The notes below the pieces were generated by a model. That model saw only the letters and a list, made by a program, of their open reading frames with translations, ran no database searches and was not told the origin of the DNA. Position numbers and translations under genes: made by a program. Source: Phycisphaeraceae bacterium (GTDB taxonomy: Bacteria > Planctomycetota > Phycisphaerae > Phycisphaerales > UBA1924). Taken from it: DNA of 64,000 nucleotides. Position 1 is the first letter of the stretch, and each line of letters begins with the position of its first letter. The DNA is taken from the NCBI GenBank assembly GCA_019636495.1, contig JAHBXL010000013.1, positions 1 to 64,000 of the forward strand, read 5' to 3'. Shown here in pieces: positions 50,423-57,701 of the stretch.

Positions 50423-51541
50423 ATGACATCAGCCATCCGGCGCATCGGTCTGCTCACCGGCGGGGGAGACTGCCCCGGCCTGAACGCGGTGATCCGCGCG
50501 GTTGCAAAGGACGCGCTCCGCGCGGGCATCGCCGTCACCGGCTTTCACGACGGGTTTCTTGGCCTGATCGAGAACCGCGCCACCGAACTCACCGACGAGA
50601 ACACCTCGGGCATCCTCCACACCGGCGGGACCATCCTCGGTACGCACAACCGCGCCAACCCCTCGCGCCTGGCACGCGGCACCAACCCCGATGGGACCCC
50701 ATGCTTTGTCGATTGCACCGACGACTGTCTGCATCACCTCGCGCAGCGCGGCATTGATGCGCTGGTGGTCGTCGGCGGCGACGGCTCGATGACGATCGCG
50801 GCGGACATCGCCGAGCGCGGCGTGAACATCATCGGCGTGCCCAAGACCATCGACAACGACCTCTTCGGCACCGACCTGACCTTCGGCTTTCTGACGGCCG
50901 TGCAGACCGCGACCGACGCGATCGACCGCGTGCAGACGACCGCCGCGAGCCACCACCGCGTGATGGTGGTCGAGGTCATGGGCCGCCACGCGGGGTGGAT
51001 CTCGCTGTACGCGGGGCTGGCGGGCGGGGGCGACGTGATCCTGCTGCCCGAGTTGCCGTTCTCGTTTGACGTCGTGGCCGATGCGGTGATGCAGCGGCGT
51101 CGCGCCGGCAAGCGGTCGTCGATCATCGTCGTATCGGAAGGGGCGCGGCCGCGCGACGGCGAACAGGTCGTTGCACGCATCGATCCCACCTCGCCCGACC
51201 CGATCCGTCTGGGCGGCATCGGCAAGGTCGTTGCCGACCGCGTCGAAGACCTGACGGGGATCGAGTCGCGCTTCGTCGTGCTCGGGCACGTGCAGCGAGG
51301 CGGCTCGCCCATCGCCGCCGACCGGATTCTCGGCACGCGATTCGGGCACTACGCCATGGGCCTGCTGCGGTCGGGCGCGCGCTCGCGCATGGTGGCGATG
51401 CAGGGCCTCTCGGTCGGGATGCTGACCGACGTCGACCTGCGGGTGCCCGCGGGCAAGCAGCGTCTGGTGCCCGTCGGCCGCGGCGAGGAGCACGCGCTCA
51501 TCGGCGCGGCACGCGCGGTCGGAACCAGTTTCGGCGTGTGA
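50423..51541 (+). CDS. 6-phosphofructokinase
   Basis: A 372-residue cytoplasmic enzyme of the PFK-A family, which phosphorylates fructose 6-phosphate in glycolysis. Motifs are GLLTGGGDCPGLNAVIRA (phosphoryl donor site), VVVGGDGSM (Gly-Gly-Asp120-Gly), GVPKTIDNDLFGTD (catalytic region), VEVMGRHAGW, LPELPF and LGHVQRGGSP. Donor choice is usually read from two positions. Gly in GGDGS suggests ATP, whereas Lys in PKTIDND (Gly in E. coli PfkA) is shared with pyrophosphate-dependent enzymes. This mixed pair is known in ATP-using group III enzymes of actinomycetes, so ATP is more likely. The length is slightly above that of E. coli PfkA (320), as in that group. Confidence 0.94.
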   Translation: MTSAIRRIGLLTGGGDCPGLNAVIRAVAKDALRAGIAVTGFHDGFLGLIENRATELTDENTSGILHTGGTILGTHNRANPSRLARGTNPDGTPCFVDCTDDCLHHLAQRGIDALVVVGGDGSMTIAADIAERGVNIIGVPKTIDNDLFGTDLTFGFLTAVQTATDAIDRVQTTAASHHRVMVVEVMGRHAGWISLYAGLAGGGDVILLPELPFSFDVVADAVMQRRRAGKRSSIIVVSEGARPRDGEQVVARIDPTSPDPIRLGGIGKVVADRVEDLTGIESRFVVLGHVQRGGSPIAADRILGTRFGHYAMGLLRSGARSRMVAMQGLSVGMLTDVDLRVPAGKQRLVPVGRGEEHALIGAARAVGTSFGV

Positions 51542-51565
51542 GCGGCGATCCGCCAGGGCCCGGGC

Positions 51566-52210
51566 TCAACGTGCCGAGTCGGACAGTTCGTCCAACTCCT
51601 TCTGCATGTTCTCGCGCGCTGCGCGCTCGTGCTCGCGGCGGAAGAACGCGGTGTTGTAGATGTGCTCGCGGTCGAGCATGCGCTGCAGAAACGCGGCACG
51701 GCCTTCGCGGAACATGGCATCATCGGCGAACTCGTACTCGCTGCGGATCGCCTCGCGGTAGCGTTCGTAGTCCTCGCGCGGCGCGGCGAGAATGGTCAGG
51801 TCGATGTCCGCCACGAGCGATGCATCGCCGCGGGCGGGCGCCGCGCTGTGCCGCGTCGCCGCGATGAGGTCGCGCACGCGTTGCGTGAACTCGGCCGAGC
51901 AACCCAGCAATCCCGCGATCATCGCCGCGGCGTCGGCCGAACGCGATTCGTTGTCCGGCCGCTCGGCGAAGAACACGCAGTCGTGCATCCAGAGGGCGAA
52001 CTCGACCGCATCAACATCCTCCGCGAGCATCGACACCGCGTCCAGCACGCCGAGGAGTTGCGCGATGTGCGCCAGGTTGTGATACGCCCGCGGCGGGTGG
52101 GCGTACATGGTCGAGAGCATCTCGAAGGTCAGGTCCGACTCCTCCGCCTTCTTGAACGCGCCGACGCGCTCGCACAAGCGCTCCCAGCGATATCGCAGTG
52201 CATCGGCCAT
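51566..52210 (-). CDS. HD-domain metal-dependent phosphohydrolase-like protein
   Basis: A 214-residue helical protein with the pattern of small predicted HD hydrolases: RAYHNLAHIAQLLGVLD (first His pair), FALWMHDCVFF (His-Asp), DNESRSADAAAMIAGLL, LIAATRHSA and VADIDLTILAAP (late Asp). These residues would bind one or two metal ions. The substrate is unknown. A TACTCT box ends exactly 6 nt before the ATG and there is no ribosome site. It converges on the phosphofructokinase gene, 24 bp apart. Confidence 0.85.
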   Translation of the reverse strand: MADALRYRWERLCERVGAFKKAEESDLTFEMLSTMYAHPPRAYHNLAHIAQLLGVLDAVSMLAEDVDAVEFALWMHDCVFFAERPDNESRSADAAAMIAGLLGCSAEFTQRVRDLIAATRHSAAPARGDASLVADIDLTILAAPREDYERYREAIRSEYEFADDAMFREGRAAFLQRMLDREHIYNTAFFRREHERAARENMQKELDELSDSAR

Positions 52211-52216
52211 GAACGC

Positions 52217-52222
52217 AGAGTA
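52217..52222 (-). promoter_or_regulatory. TANNNT -10 box, leaderless spacing, HD hydrolase gene
   Basis: On the minus strand TACTCT is followed by GCGTTC (6 nt) and the ATG at 52210. Confidence 0.4.
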
Positions 52223-52334
52223 CCCAGGGACGCCGCGGTTTGATCGATGTGCCCTCAACATCGCTCGCGCACCGAGATCGTCGAGCGGCGCGCATCGGCG
52301 CGGGGAGCCGCATGGCAAGGGCGTTTGTACACGC

Positions 52335-52340
52335 TAACAT
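52335..52340 (+). promoter_or_regulatory. TANNNT -10 box, leaderless spacing, acyltransferase gene
   Basis: TAACAT is followed by CGGGCG (6 nt) and the ATG at 52347. Confidence 0.4.
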
Positions 52341-52346
52341 CGGGCG

Positions 52347-53120
52347 ATGACCATGGGCCTTGCGATTGTGGCGGTGGGCGGGTTTGCGGCGTGGGTCGTG
52401 TGGGCCGCATTCGTGCACGCGCTGGCGAGGATCTCGCCGCGGGAAGACGACGACGGTCGGCCCGACCTGTGGGCGGGCTTGGCGATGCTTTTCATCGTGC
52501 TCTATGCGCGGCTGGTGCAGCGGCTGCGGATCGAGGGGCGGGAGCACGCGCCCAAGGGCCGGCGCGTCGGGCCTCTGGTGGTGGTGGCGAATCACACCGC
52601 GGGCGTGGACCCGCTGCTGGTGCAGGCCGCGCTGCCTTTTGAGGTCCGCTGGATGATGGCCCGTGACATGCAGCACCAGGCGTTGGCGTGGCTGTGGGAG
52701 TTCACCGGCGTGATCGGCGTCTCGAGGCTTGACGCCGCGGAGGGCGGAGAGGGCGCGAGCGGGGGGCGCCGCGGGAGCGATTCGACCGCCGCGCGCGAGG
52801 CGATCCGTCACTTGCAGGCCGGAGGCGTGATCGGCGTGTTTCCGGAAGGGCGGATCATCGGGCGCGGACGGGTGGGCGAGTTTCTGCCCGGCGTCGGGTT
52901 GCTCGTGTCACGCACTGGCGCCAGGGTGTTACAGGCAGTGATCGACGGCACGGCGGAGACGGGCAGCGCGTGGGGAAGTCTGGTGTTGCCGGGCCGGGCG
53001 CGGGTGCGATTCCTGCCGCTGCTCGAGTATCGGGATGCGAAAGCGGCGGAGATCGCGGCTGACCTGCGGGCGCGGCTGATCGCGGAGACGGGGTGGCGGC
53101 CAATGGAACAGAACGACTGA
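52347..53120 (+). CDS. plsC: 1-acyl-glycerol-3-phosphate acyltransferase family protein (PlsC)
   Basis: A 257-residue membrane-bound acyltransferase of phospholipid synthesis. It has an N-terminal membrane helix (LAIVAVGGFAAWVVWAAFVH), the catalytic NHTAGVDPLL (His and Asp four residues apart), a second block VRWMMARDMQ and the substrate-binding FPEGRI. Residues about 132-150 are a Gly/Ser-rich insertion between the second and third blocks. The length is normal for PlsC. The family also includes lysophospholipid and ornithine-lipid acyltransferases, so the exact substrate is inferred. Confidence 0.87.
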   Translation: MTMGLAIVAVGGFAAWVVWAAFVHALARISPREDDDGRPDLWAGLAMLFIVLYARLVQRLRIEGREHAPKGRRVGPLVVVANHTAGVDPLLVQAALPFEVRWMMARDMQHQALAWLWEFTGVIGVSRLDAAEGGEGASGGRRGSDSTAAREAIRHLQAGGVIGVFPEGRIIGRGRVGEFLPGVGLLVSRTGARVLQAVIDGTAETGSAWGSLVLPGRARVRFLPLLEYRDAKAAEIAADLRARLIAETGWRPMEQND

Positions 53121-53131
53121 GCGGGCCGCTC

Positions 53132-53160
53132 TTGCGCGCGGGCACGACAGCGGCTAATCT
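53132..53160 (+). promoter_or_regulatory. Promoter of pdxJ, leaderless spacing
   Basis: TTGCGC (53132-53137), a 17-bp spacer and TAATCT (53155-53160), then GTCCGC (6 nt) and the ATG at 53167. Transcription is predicted to begin at the A of the start codon. Confidence 0.5.
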
Positions 53161-53166
53161 GTCCGC

Positions 53167-54021
53167 ATGATCCAACTCGGCGTGAACATCGACCACGTGG
53201 CGACGGTTCGGCAGGCGCGGTATCGCGCAGGGGCGGGCAGCGGCGCGCTGGCCGGCGCGGGTGGGCTTGATGCGGGCGGGGGCGCAAGCAGTGCCGCCGC
53301 GGTGGGAGCCGGCGGGGCAGTGGGCGGCGAGCCCGACCCGGTGCGGGCAGCGCACGAGGCCGAACTCGGTGGGGCCGACGGCATCACCATCCACTTGCGT
53401 GAAGATCGTCGGCATATCCAGGACCGCGACGTCGAACTGCTGCGACGGTTGGTGCGCGTGAAACTGAATCTCGAGATGGCCGCCACCGACGAGATGGTCG
53501 GCATCGCGTGTCGCGTGCAGCCGCACACGGCGATGCTGGTGCCCGAGGGCCGACAGGAGGTGACGACCGAGGGCGGGCTGGACGTGGCCCGGAATCTGCC
53601 CCGCCTCAAGGAGGTCGTGGCGCGACTGAAGGCATCGGGCCTGATCGTCTCCGCGTTCATCGACGCGGAGGAGTCGCAGATCGCCGCGGCGATCCAGTCG
53701 GGCTTCGATGTGTGCGAGGTGCACACGGGCCCCTATGCGCACGCGTTCGCATCGTGCGGCGGCGATTTTCGGCGTGCCGAACTCGCGACGGAACTGGAGA
53801 AAGTCGCCGCGGCGGGGCGGCGCATCCGCGGAGCGGGTCTGCGCTTCAACGCGGGGCATGCCCTGAACTACCACAACGTCGGGCCGATCGCCGCGCTGCC
53901 GGGTATCGCGGAACTGCACATCGGTCATGCGATCGTGAGCCGCGCGGTTTTCACGGGTCTGCGTGCGGCGGTGCGCGAGATGAAGGCGCTGATGGTCACG
54001 TCAGCCGCACGGGGCGCGTAG
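53167..54021 (+). CDS. pdxJ: Pyridoxine 5'-phosphate synthase with a glycine/alanine-rich insertion
   Basis: A 284-residue enzyme that joins 1-deoxyxylulose 5-phosphate and 3-amino-2-oxopropyl phosphate, the last step of de novo vitamin B6 synthesis. Motifs are [71 protein letters not shown] segment, [10 protein letters not shown] and [14 protein letters not shown]. Typical PdxJ is 235-245 residues. The excess is an insertion of about 30 residues at about 23-56 made of Gly, Ala and Ser, placed between TVRQAR and DPVRAA, where other members have a few residues. The catalytic residues are intact. Confidence 0.93.
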   Translation: MIQLGVNIDHVATVRQARYRAGAGSGALAGAGGLDAGGGASSAAAVGAGGAVGGEPDPVRAAHEAELGGADGITIHLREDRRHIQDRDVELLRRLVRVKLNLEMAATDEMVGIACRVQPHTAMLVPEGRQEVTTEGGLDVARNLPRLKEVVARLKASGLIVSAFIDAEESQIAAAIQSGFDVCEVHTGPYAHAFASCGGDFRRAELATELEKVAAAGRRIRGAGLRFNAGHALNYHNVGPIAALPGIAELHIGHAIVSRAVFTGLRAAVREMKALMVTSAARGA

Positions 54022-54107
54022 AGGGTCGCGCCAGATTGCGCAACTTCTTTATTTACAGTGCATTACGAACTCGTCCTGGGATTATCCACGGCCGAGCGCG
54101 TGGATGC

Positions 54108-54142
54108 TTGCCGAAACTGCAAGTTTGTTTATACTAACAAAC
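54108..54142 (+). promoter_or_regulatory. Promoter with operator-like palindrome over the -10 box
   Basis: TTGCCG (54108-54113), a 16-bp spacer and TATACT (54130-54135). The -10 box is the exact centre of a perfect inverted repeat GTTTGTT-TATACT-AACAAAC (54123-54142). A protein bound there would block RNA polymerase. It precedes the acetyltransferase-aminotransferase gene by about 90 bp. Confidence 0.6.
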
Positions 54143-54183
54143 ATGATGGCGGCACCGTGTGGATCCCCCGGCGGGCGTTGGCC

Positions 54184-54213
54184 GGGAAGGGGGGGATGGG
54201 GGGATGGGGGGGG
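54184..54213 (+). other. G-quadruplex-forming leader of the acetyltransferase-aminotransferase gene
   Basis: Four G-runs of 3, 7, 6 and 8 G are separated by 2-nt spacers (AA, AT, AT). It lies in the predicted 5' leader, just before the ribosome site AGGAG (54221-54225), on the RNA-like strand. A folded RNA quadruplex here could affect translation. Confidence 0.6.
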
Positions 54214-54233
54214 CCGCCACAGGAGTTTCGGCC

Positions 54234-55964
54234 ATGCATGCCCAGAATCAGACTTCGGTTCGCATCGCGATCCGGCCCGAGGCCGCGGACAGAGCGGACC
54301 GCGACGGCATCTATGCCATGCGGCACGATGTCTATGGCGTCGAACTCGGCCAGCACGACCTGAACGCGGCGCGGCGGCTGCGCGATGCGCTCGATGAGCA
54401 CAACCGCTACCTCGTGGCCGAGGCCGATGGGCGGATGATCGGGTTCATCAGTCTCACGCCGCCCACCGCGCCATCGTACTCGGTGGAGAAGTATCTGCGG
54501 CGGGAGCAGATCCCCGCGCGGTTTGATGATGGGCTGTGGGAGGTGCGCCTGCTGACGGTGGCGCGCGAGCACCGGCGCGGGCCCGCAGCGCTCATGCTCA
54601 TGCGGGCCGCGCTCCGCGCCATCCGCGAGGCCGGCGGCCGGAGCGTGCTGGTCATGGGCCGGCGCGAGGTCGCGCCGCTCTACGCGCGGCTGGGGCTTCG
54701 CGGCACGGGCATCCGCTTCTCCTCGGGCGCGTGCGAGTATGAGGTCATGCTCGCGAGTGTCGAGGAACTCGAGCAGGCCTCCAACGCGCGGCCGGAAACA
54801 CTGGCGCGGATCGAGGGCGCGTTGCGGCCCTTCGATGCCGCCGCGCATGCGCAGGCGATCTGCGATCATGGTGGCGCGTTCTTCGAGGCCATTGGCCCGG
54901 TGTTCGACGATCTCTCGCGCCGGCACCGCGTGGTGAGTGCCGATGTGCTGGATGCGTGGTTCCCGCCCGCGCCCGGCGTGATGGATGCGCTGCACGAGCA
55001 CCTGCCCTGGCTGCTCACCACCTCGCCCCCGACTCACGCGCAGGGGCTGGTTCGCGCCATCGCCGCCTGCCGCGGTGTGCCGGAGAGCGCGATCGCCGTC
55101 GGCGGCGGGTCGAGCGCGTTGATCTTCACCGCGCTGCGGCACTGGCTCAAGCCGGGCTCCCGCGCCCTCGTGCTCGATCCGATGTACGCCGAGTACGAGC
55201 ACGTGCTGGAACGCGTGATCGGCTGCTGCGTGGATCGCCTGAGACTCGACGCCGCGGCGGGGTTTGCCGTGCCGCGGGATGCGCTGCGGGCTGCGCTGGC
55301 CTCGGGCGAGTATGACCTGGTCGCGCTGGTGAACCCCAACAACCCGACGGGCGTGCACATGCCGCGGGTCGAGTTGGAGTGGCAGTTGCGTGCGGTGCAC
55401 CCAAGGACGCGCGTGTGGATCGACGAGGCGTACATCGAGTACATCGGCGCGGCGGAATCGCTGGAGCGCTTCGCAGCAACCAGCGGGAACATCGTGGTGT
55501 GCAAGTCGCTTTCCAAGGGCTACGCGCTCAGCGGCGCGCGAGCGGCCTACCTGGTGGGCCCGGCGCATCTCGCGGCGGACATCCGCCGCATCACGCCGCC
55601 GTGGTCGGTGAGCATGCCGGCGCAGGTCGCCGCAATCCGCGCCCTGGGCGATCCGGAGTATTACGCGGCGCGGTACCGGCAGACGCACGAACTGCGTCGC
55701 GAACTGGCGGGCGCGTTGCGGGCGCTCGCGCCCTGGCACGTGCACGAGGGCGAGATCAACAGCGTGCTGTGTCTGCTGGCCGACGGCATGCCGGGCGCGG
55801 CACAGATCGTGGAACGCTGCCGCGAAGTCGGGGTGTTCGTGCGGCACTGCGCCACGATCAGCCCGAGCCTGGGCGATCGGGCGGTGCGGATCAGCGTGAA
55901 GGACCGCGCGGGGAATGACCGCGTGCTGGATGCGATGGTGCGGCGCGGGCTGGTCGCGGCGTGA
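54234..55964 (+). CDS. GNAT acetyltransferase - PLP aminotransferase (HisC-like) fusion
   Basis: A 576-residue two-domain protein. Residues about 8-180 are a GNAT N-acyltransferase fold (YLVAEADGRMIGFISLTPP, WEVRLLTVAREHRRGPAALM, APLYARLGLRGTGIRF). Residues about 235-575 are a class I/II fold aminotransferase of the HisC type: VGGGSSALIFTAL, VNPNNPTGVHMP, VWIDEAYIEYIG and CKSLSKGYALSGARAAYLVG with the PLP lysine at 428. GNAT proteins acylate amines and aminotransferases make them, so the fusion may transaminate and acetylate one small molecule or an amino sugar or acid. The substrate is unknown. ATG 54234 has AGGAG 8 nt upstream. The gene converges on a polysaccharide operon. Confidence 0.85.
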   Translation: MHAQNQTSVRIAIRPEAADRADRDGIYAMRHDVYGVELGQHDLNAARRLRDALDEHNRYLVAEADGRMIGFISLTPPTAPSYSVEKYLRREQIPARFDDGLWEVRLLTVAREHRRGPAALMLMRAALRAIREAGGRSVLVMGRREVAPLYARLGLRGTGIRFSSGACEYEVMLASVEELEQASNARPETLARIEGALRPFDAAAHAQAICDHGGAFFEAIGPVFDDLSRRHRVVSADVLDAWFPPAPGVMDALHEHLPWLLTTSPPTHAQGLVRAIAACRGVPESAIAVGGGSSALIFTALRHWLKPGSRALVLDPMYAEYEHVLERVIGCCVDRLRLDAAAGFAVPRDALRAALASGEYDLVALVNPNNPTGVHMPRVELEWQLRAVHPRTRVWIDEAYIEYIGAAESLERFAATSGNIVVCKSLSKGYALSGARAAYLVGPAHLAADIRRITPPWSVSMPAQVAAIRALGDPEYYAARYRQTHELRRELAGALRALAPWHVHEGEINSVLCLLADGMPGAAQIVERCREVGVFVRHCATISPSLGDRAVRISVKDRAGNDRVLDAMVRRGLVAA

Positions 55965-56894
55965 CTATCGCAGCGGCCCGCTCGTGAATCGTCGCCACGC
56001 GCCGAGGAGTTGTCCGCGTCCAATGGCCATGCGCACGCGGCTGTTCATCGCCGCGCCGGGACGGCCGGCCAGCAGGGCGAAGGGGAGCAGCAGCGCGTGC
56101 GTCGCGATGCGCACAAGCCCGATGAGCATTGTGCGCGCGGCATCGAGCAGGGGGTAGCGTTGCTTCATCAGCAGGATGGAGATCGCGTTGCCCATGCTGA
56201 CGGCGCAGAGGTATGGCGGCTCGACCCGGTGCGGCGCGACCCAGTGGCGGACAAACATGCCGGGCAGATAGCGGATGCGCATCCCGCGCCGCTGCGCCGC
56301 GCGGGCAAAGTACGTTTCGCCCCCGCCGAGGAGCGCGGAGCCGATGCGGTCGATATCCTCGCGGAAGGGGCCGCAGCATTCGTACGCGTGCCGCGTGAAT
56401 GCGAAGTTGGCCCCGATGACATCGGGCCGCGCCAGGTCGATGGGCTCGGGCCCGCGGTTCAGGCAACTCAGCAGCATCTCCATGCCGGGCGTGAGCCACG
56501 TGGGCCGCGGAACCGCTTCCCACCACAGGGTGATGCGTCCGGCGAAGAGGTCCGCGCCGCCCGCGGCCGCTCCACTGGCGAGAGCCTCGAGCCATCCCTG
56601 GTCGAGATCGACATCGTCGTCGATCAGCGCGAGCACATCGCCCGCGGCCTCGCGCACAGCCCGGTTGCGCGCAGCGCCGAGCCCGGGGCGCGGCTCGGCA
56701 GTGCAGCGCAGCGGCATCGGAAACGCCGCGCCGAGTTCGGCGACGACGGATTCGGTGTCGTCGGTGCAGGCATTGGCGACGACCACACACTCGCACTCGC
56801 TGCCCGGGGGAATGCGCTGGCGCGACACGCTGTCGAGCGTTCGCCGAAGCAGCGCAGCGCGGTTGTGTGTGGGGATGAGGATCGAGACCTTCAC
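55965..56894 (-). CDS. Family 2 glycosyltransferase
   Basis: A 309-residue GT-A fold glycosyltransferase. Motifs are VSILIPTHNRAALLRRTLDS, ECVVVANACTDDTESVV, GLGAARNRAVREAAGDVLAL and IDDDVDLDQGW (nucleotide-sugar/metal DxD). A later segment is DIDRIGSALLGGGETYFARA (catalytic Glu/Asp region). A hydrophobic stretch near 240-265 (MLIGLVRIATHALLLPFALL) may associate with the membrane. GTG 56894 overlaps the stop of the methyltransferase gene (GTGA). It is the last gene of the polysaccharide operon. Donor and acceptor are unknown. Confidence 0.9.
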   Translation of the reverse strand: MKVSILIPTHNRAALLRRTLDSVSRQRIPPGSECECVVVANACTDDTESVVAELGAAFPMPLRCTAEPRPGLGAARNRAVREAAGDVLALIDDDVDLDQGWLEALASGAAAGGADLFAGRITLWWEAVPRPTWLTPGMEMLLSCLNRGPEPIDLARPDVIGANFAFTRHAYECCGPFREDIDRIGSALLGGGETYFARAAQRRGMRIRYLPGMFVRHWVAPHRVEPPYLCAVSMGNAISILLMKQRYPLLDAARTMLIGLVRIATHALLLPFALLAGRPGAAMNSRVRMAIGRGQLLGAWRRFTSGPLR

Positions 56895-57673
56895 GCGGCA
56901 TCACCGTTGGCGGTCCGCCCGTTTCCGATGAGCGCGGCGAGCGCACGCCCGACCGCGCCCGGTCCATCGCGCAGCAGCCTGCGCATGCCCAGTGGCTCGC
57001 GCAGGCGCGACTCGAAGCATCGCGGATGCACGAGCGGATGAGGAGGCTCATCGCCGAGGCGAGCGGCGGCATCGCGGAGCGCGGGATGACGCGCACGACC
57101 TTCTTCCGATGCAAACACGATCAGGTTCTGTGCATACCACCACTGAACCGCGGGCTCGTTCCACAGGCGCGGGCGAAGGCAGTCGATGGCGCGAAAGCCG
57201 CGCGCGGCGAACAGCGCGGCCCAGTATGCGGGCCACTGCTCATTGATGTGCCCCGTGCCGCCCTGACCGGGGATCGCCGCGGAGAACGCAATGACCGGCG
57301 CAAGACGCGTGAGAGACTCGACGAGTGTCGCCGCGGCGAGTGCGGAGAGGTGCTCGCCGACTTCCAGGCAGCACGCCAGGTCAAAGCCCGTGCCGACCTC
57401 TGCGCGCAGCGGCACGCCGACATCGGCGGTGGTGAAGCGGTCCGGGGGGATGAGCAACCGCTCGCGCTGCACCCACGGGCCATCGACGCCGCGGATGTCG
57501 GGAACGCCGAGTTCGGCGAAGATGCGGAGCCACGCGCCGGTGCCGCAGCCGACATCAATCACGCGCTGCGCGGGGACAAGCGAGAGGATAATCGGCGCGG
57601 CAACGCGCGCAGAAGACAGGCTCCCGGCCTCGTGGCCGGCGAAGAACTCGGGGTTGTAAAGCGAGTCGGACAC
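56891..57673 (-). CDS. Class I SAM-dependent methyltransferase, polysaccharide-associated
   Basis: A 260-residue protein with motif I VIDVGCGTGAWLRIFAELG (about 39-57), then IRGVDGPWV (acidic residue of motif II), FDLACCLEVGEHLSALAAAT (motif IV region) and VIAFSAAIPGQGGTGHINEQ. The last motif is often seen in methyltransferases encoded in sugar or cell-surface gene clusters. It probably methylates a glycan residue. It starts with GTG at 57673 and lies 28 bp after the flippase gene, with its stop overlapping the glycosyltransferase start. Confidence 0.87.
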   Translation of the reverse strand: MSDSLYNPEFFAGHEAGSLSSARVAAPIILSLVPAQRVIDVGCGTGAWLRIFAELGVPDIRGVDGPWVQRERLLIPPDRFTTADVGVPLRAEVGTGFDLACCLEVGEHLSALAAATLVESLTRLAPVIAFSAAIPGQGGTGHINEQWPAYWAALFAARGFRAIDCLRPRLWNEPAVQWWYAQNLIVFASEEGRARHPALRDAAARLGDEPPHPLVHPRCFESRLREPLGMRRLLRDGPGAVGRALAALIGNGRTANGDAA

Positions 57674-57701
57674 GGCGGTGGTGTGGGAGTATCGGCGCGG
57701 T

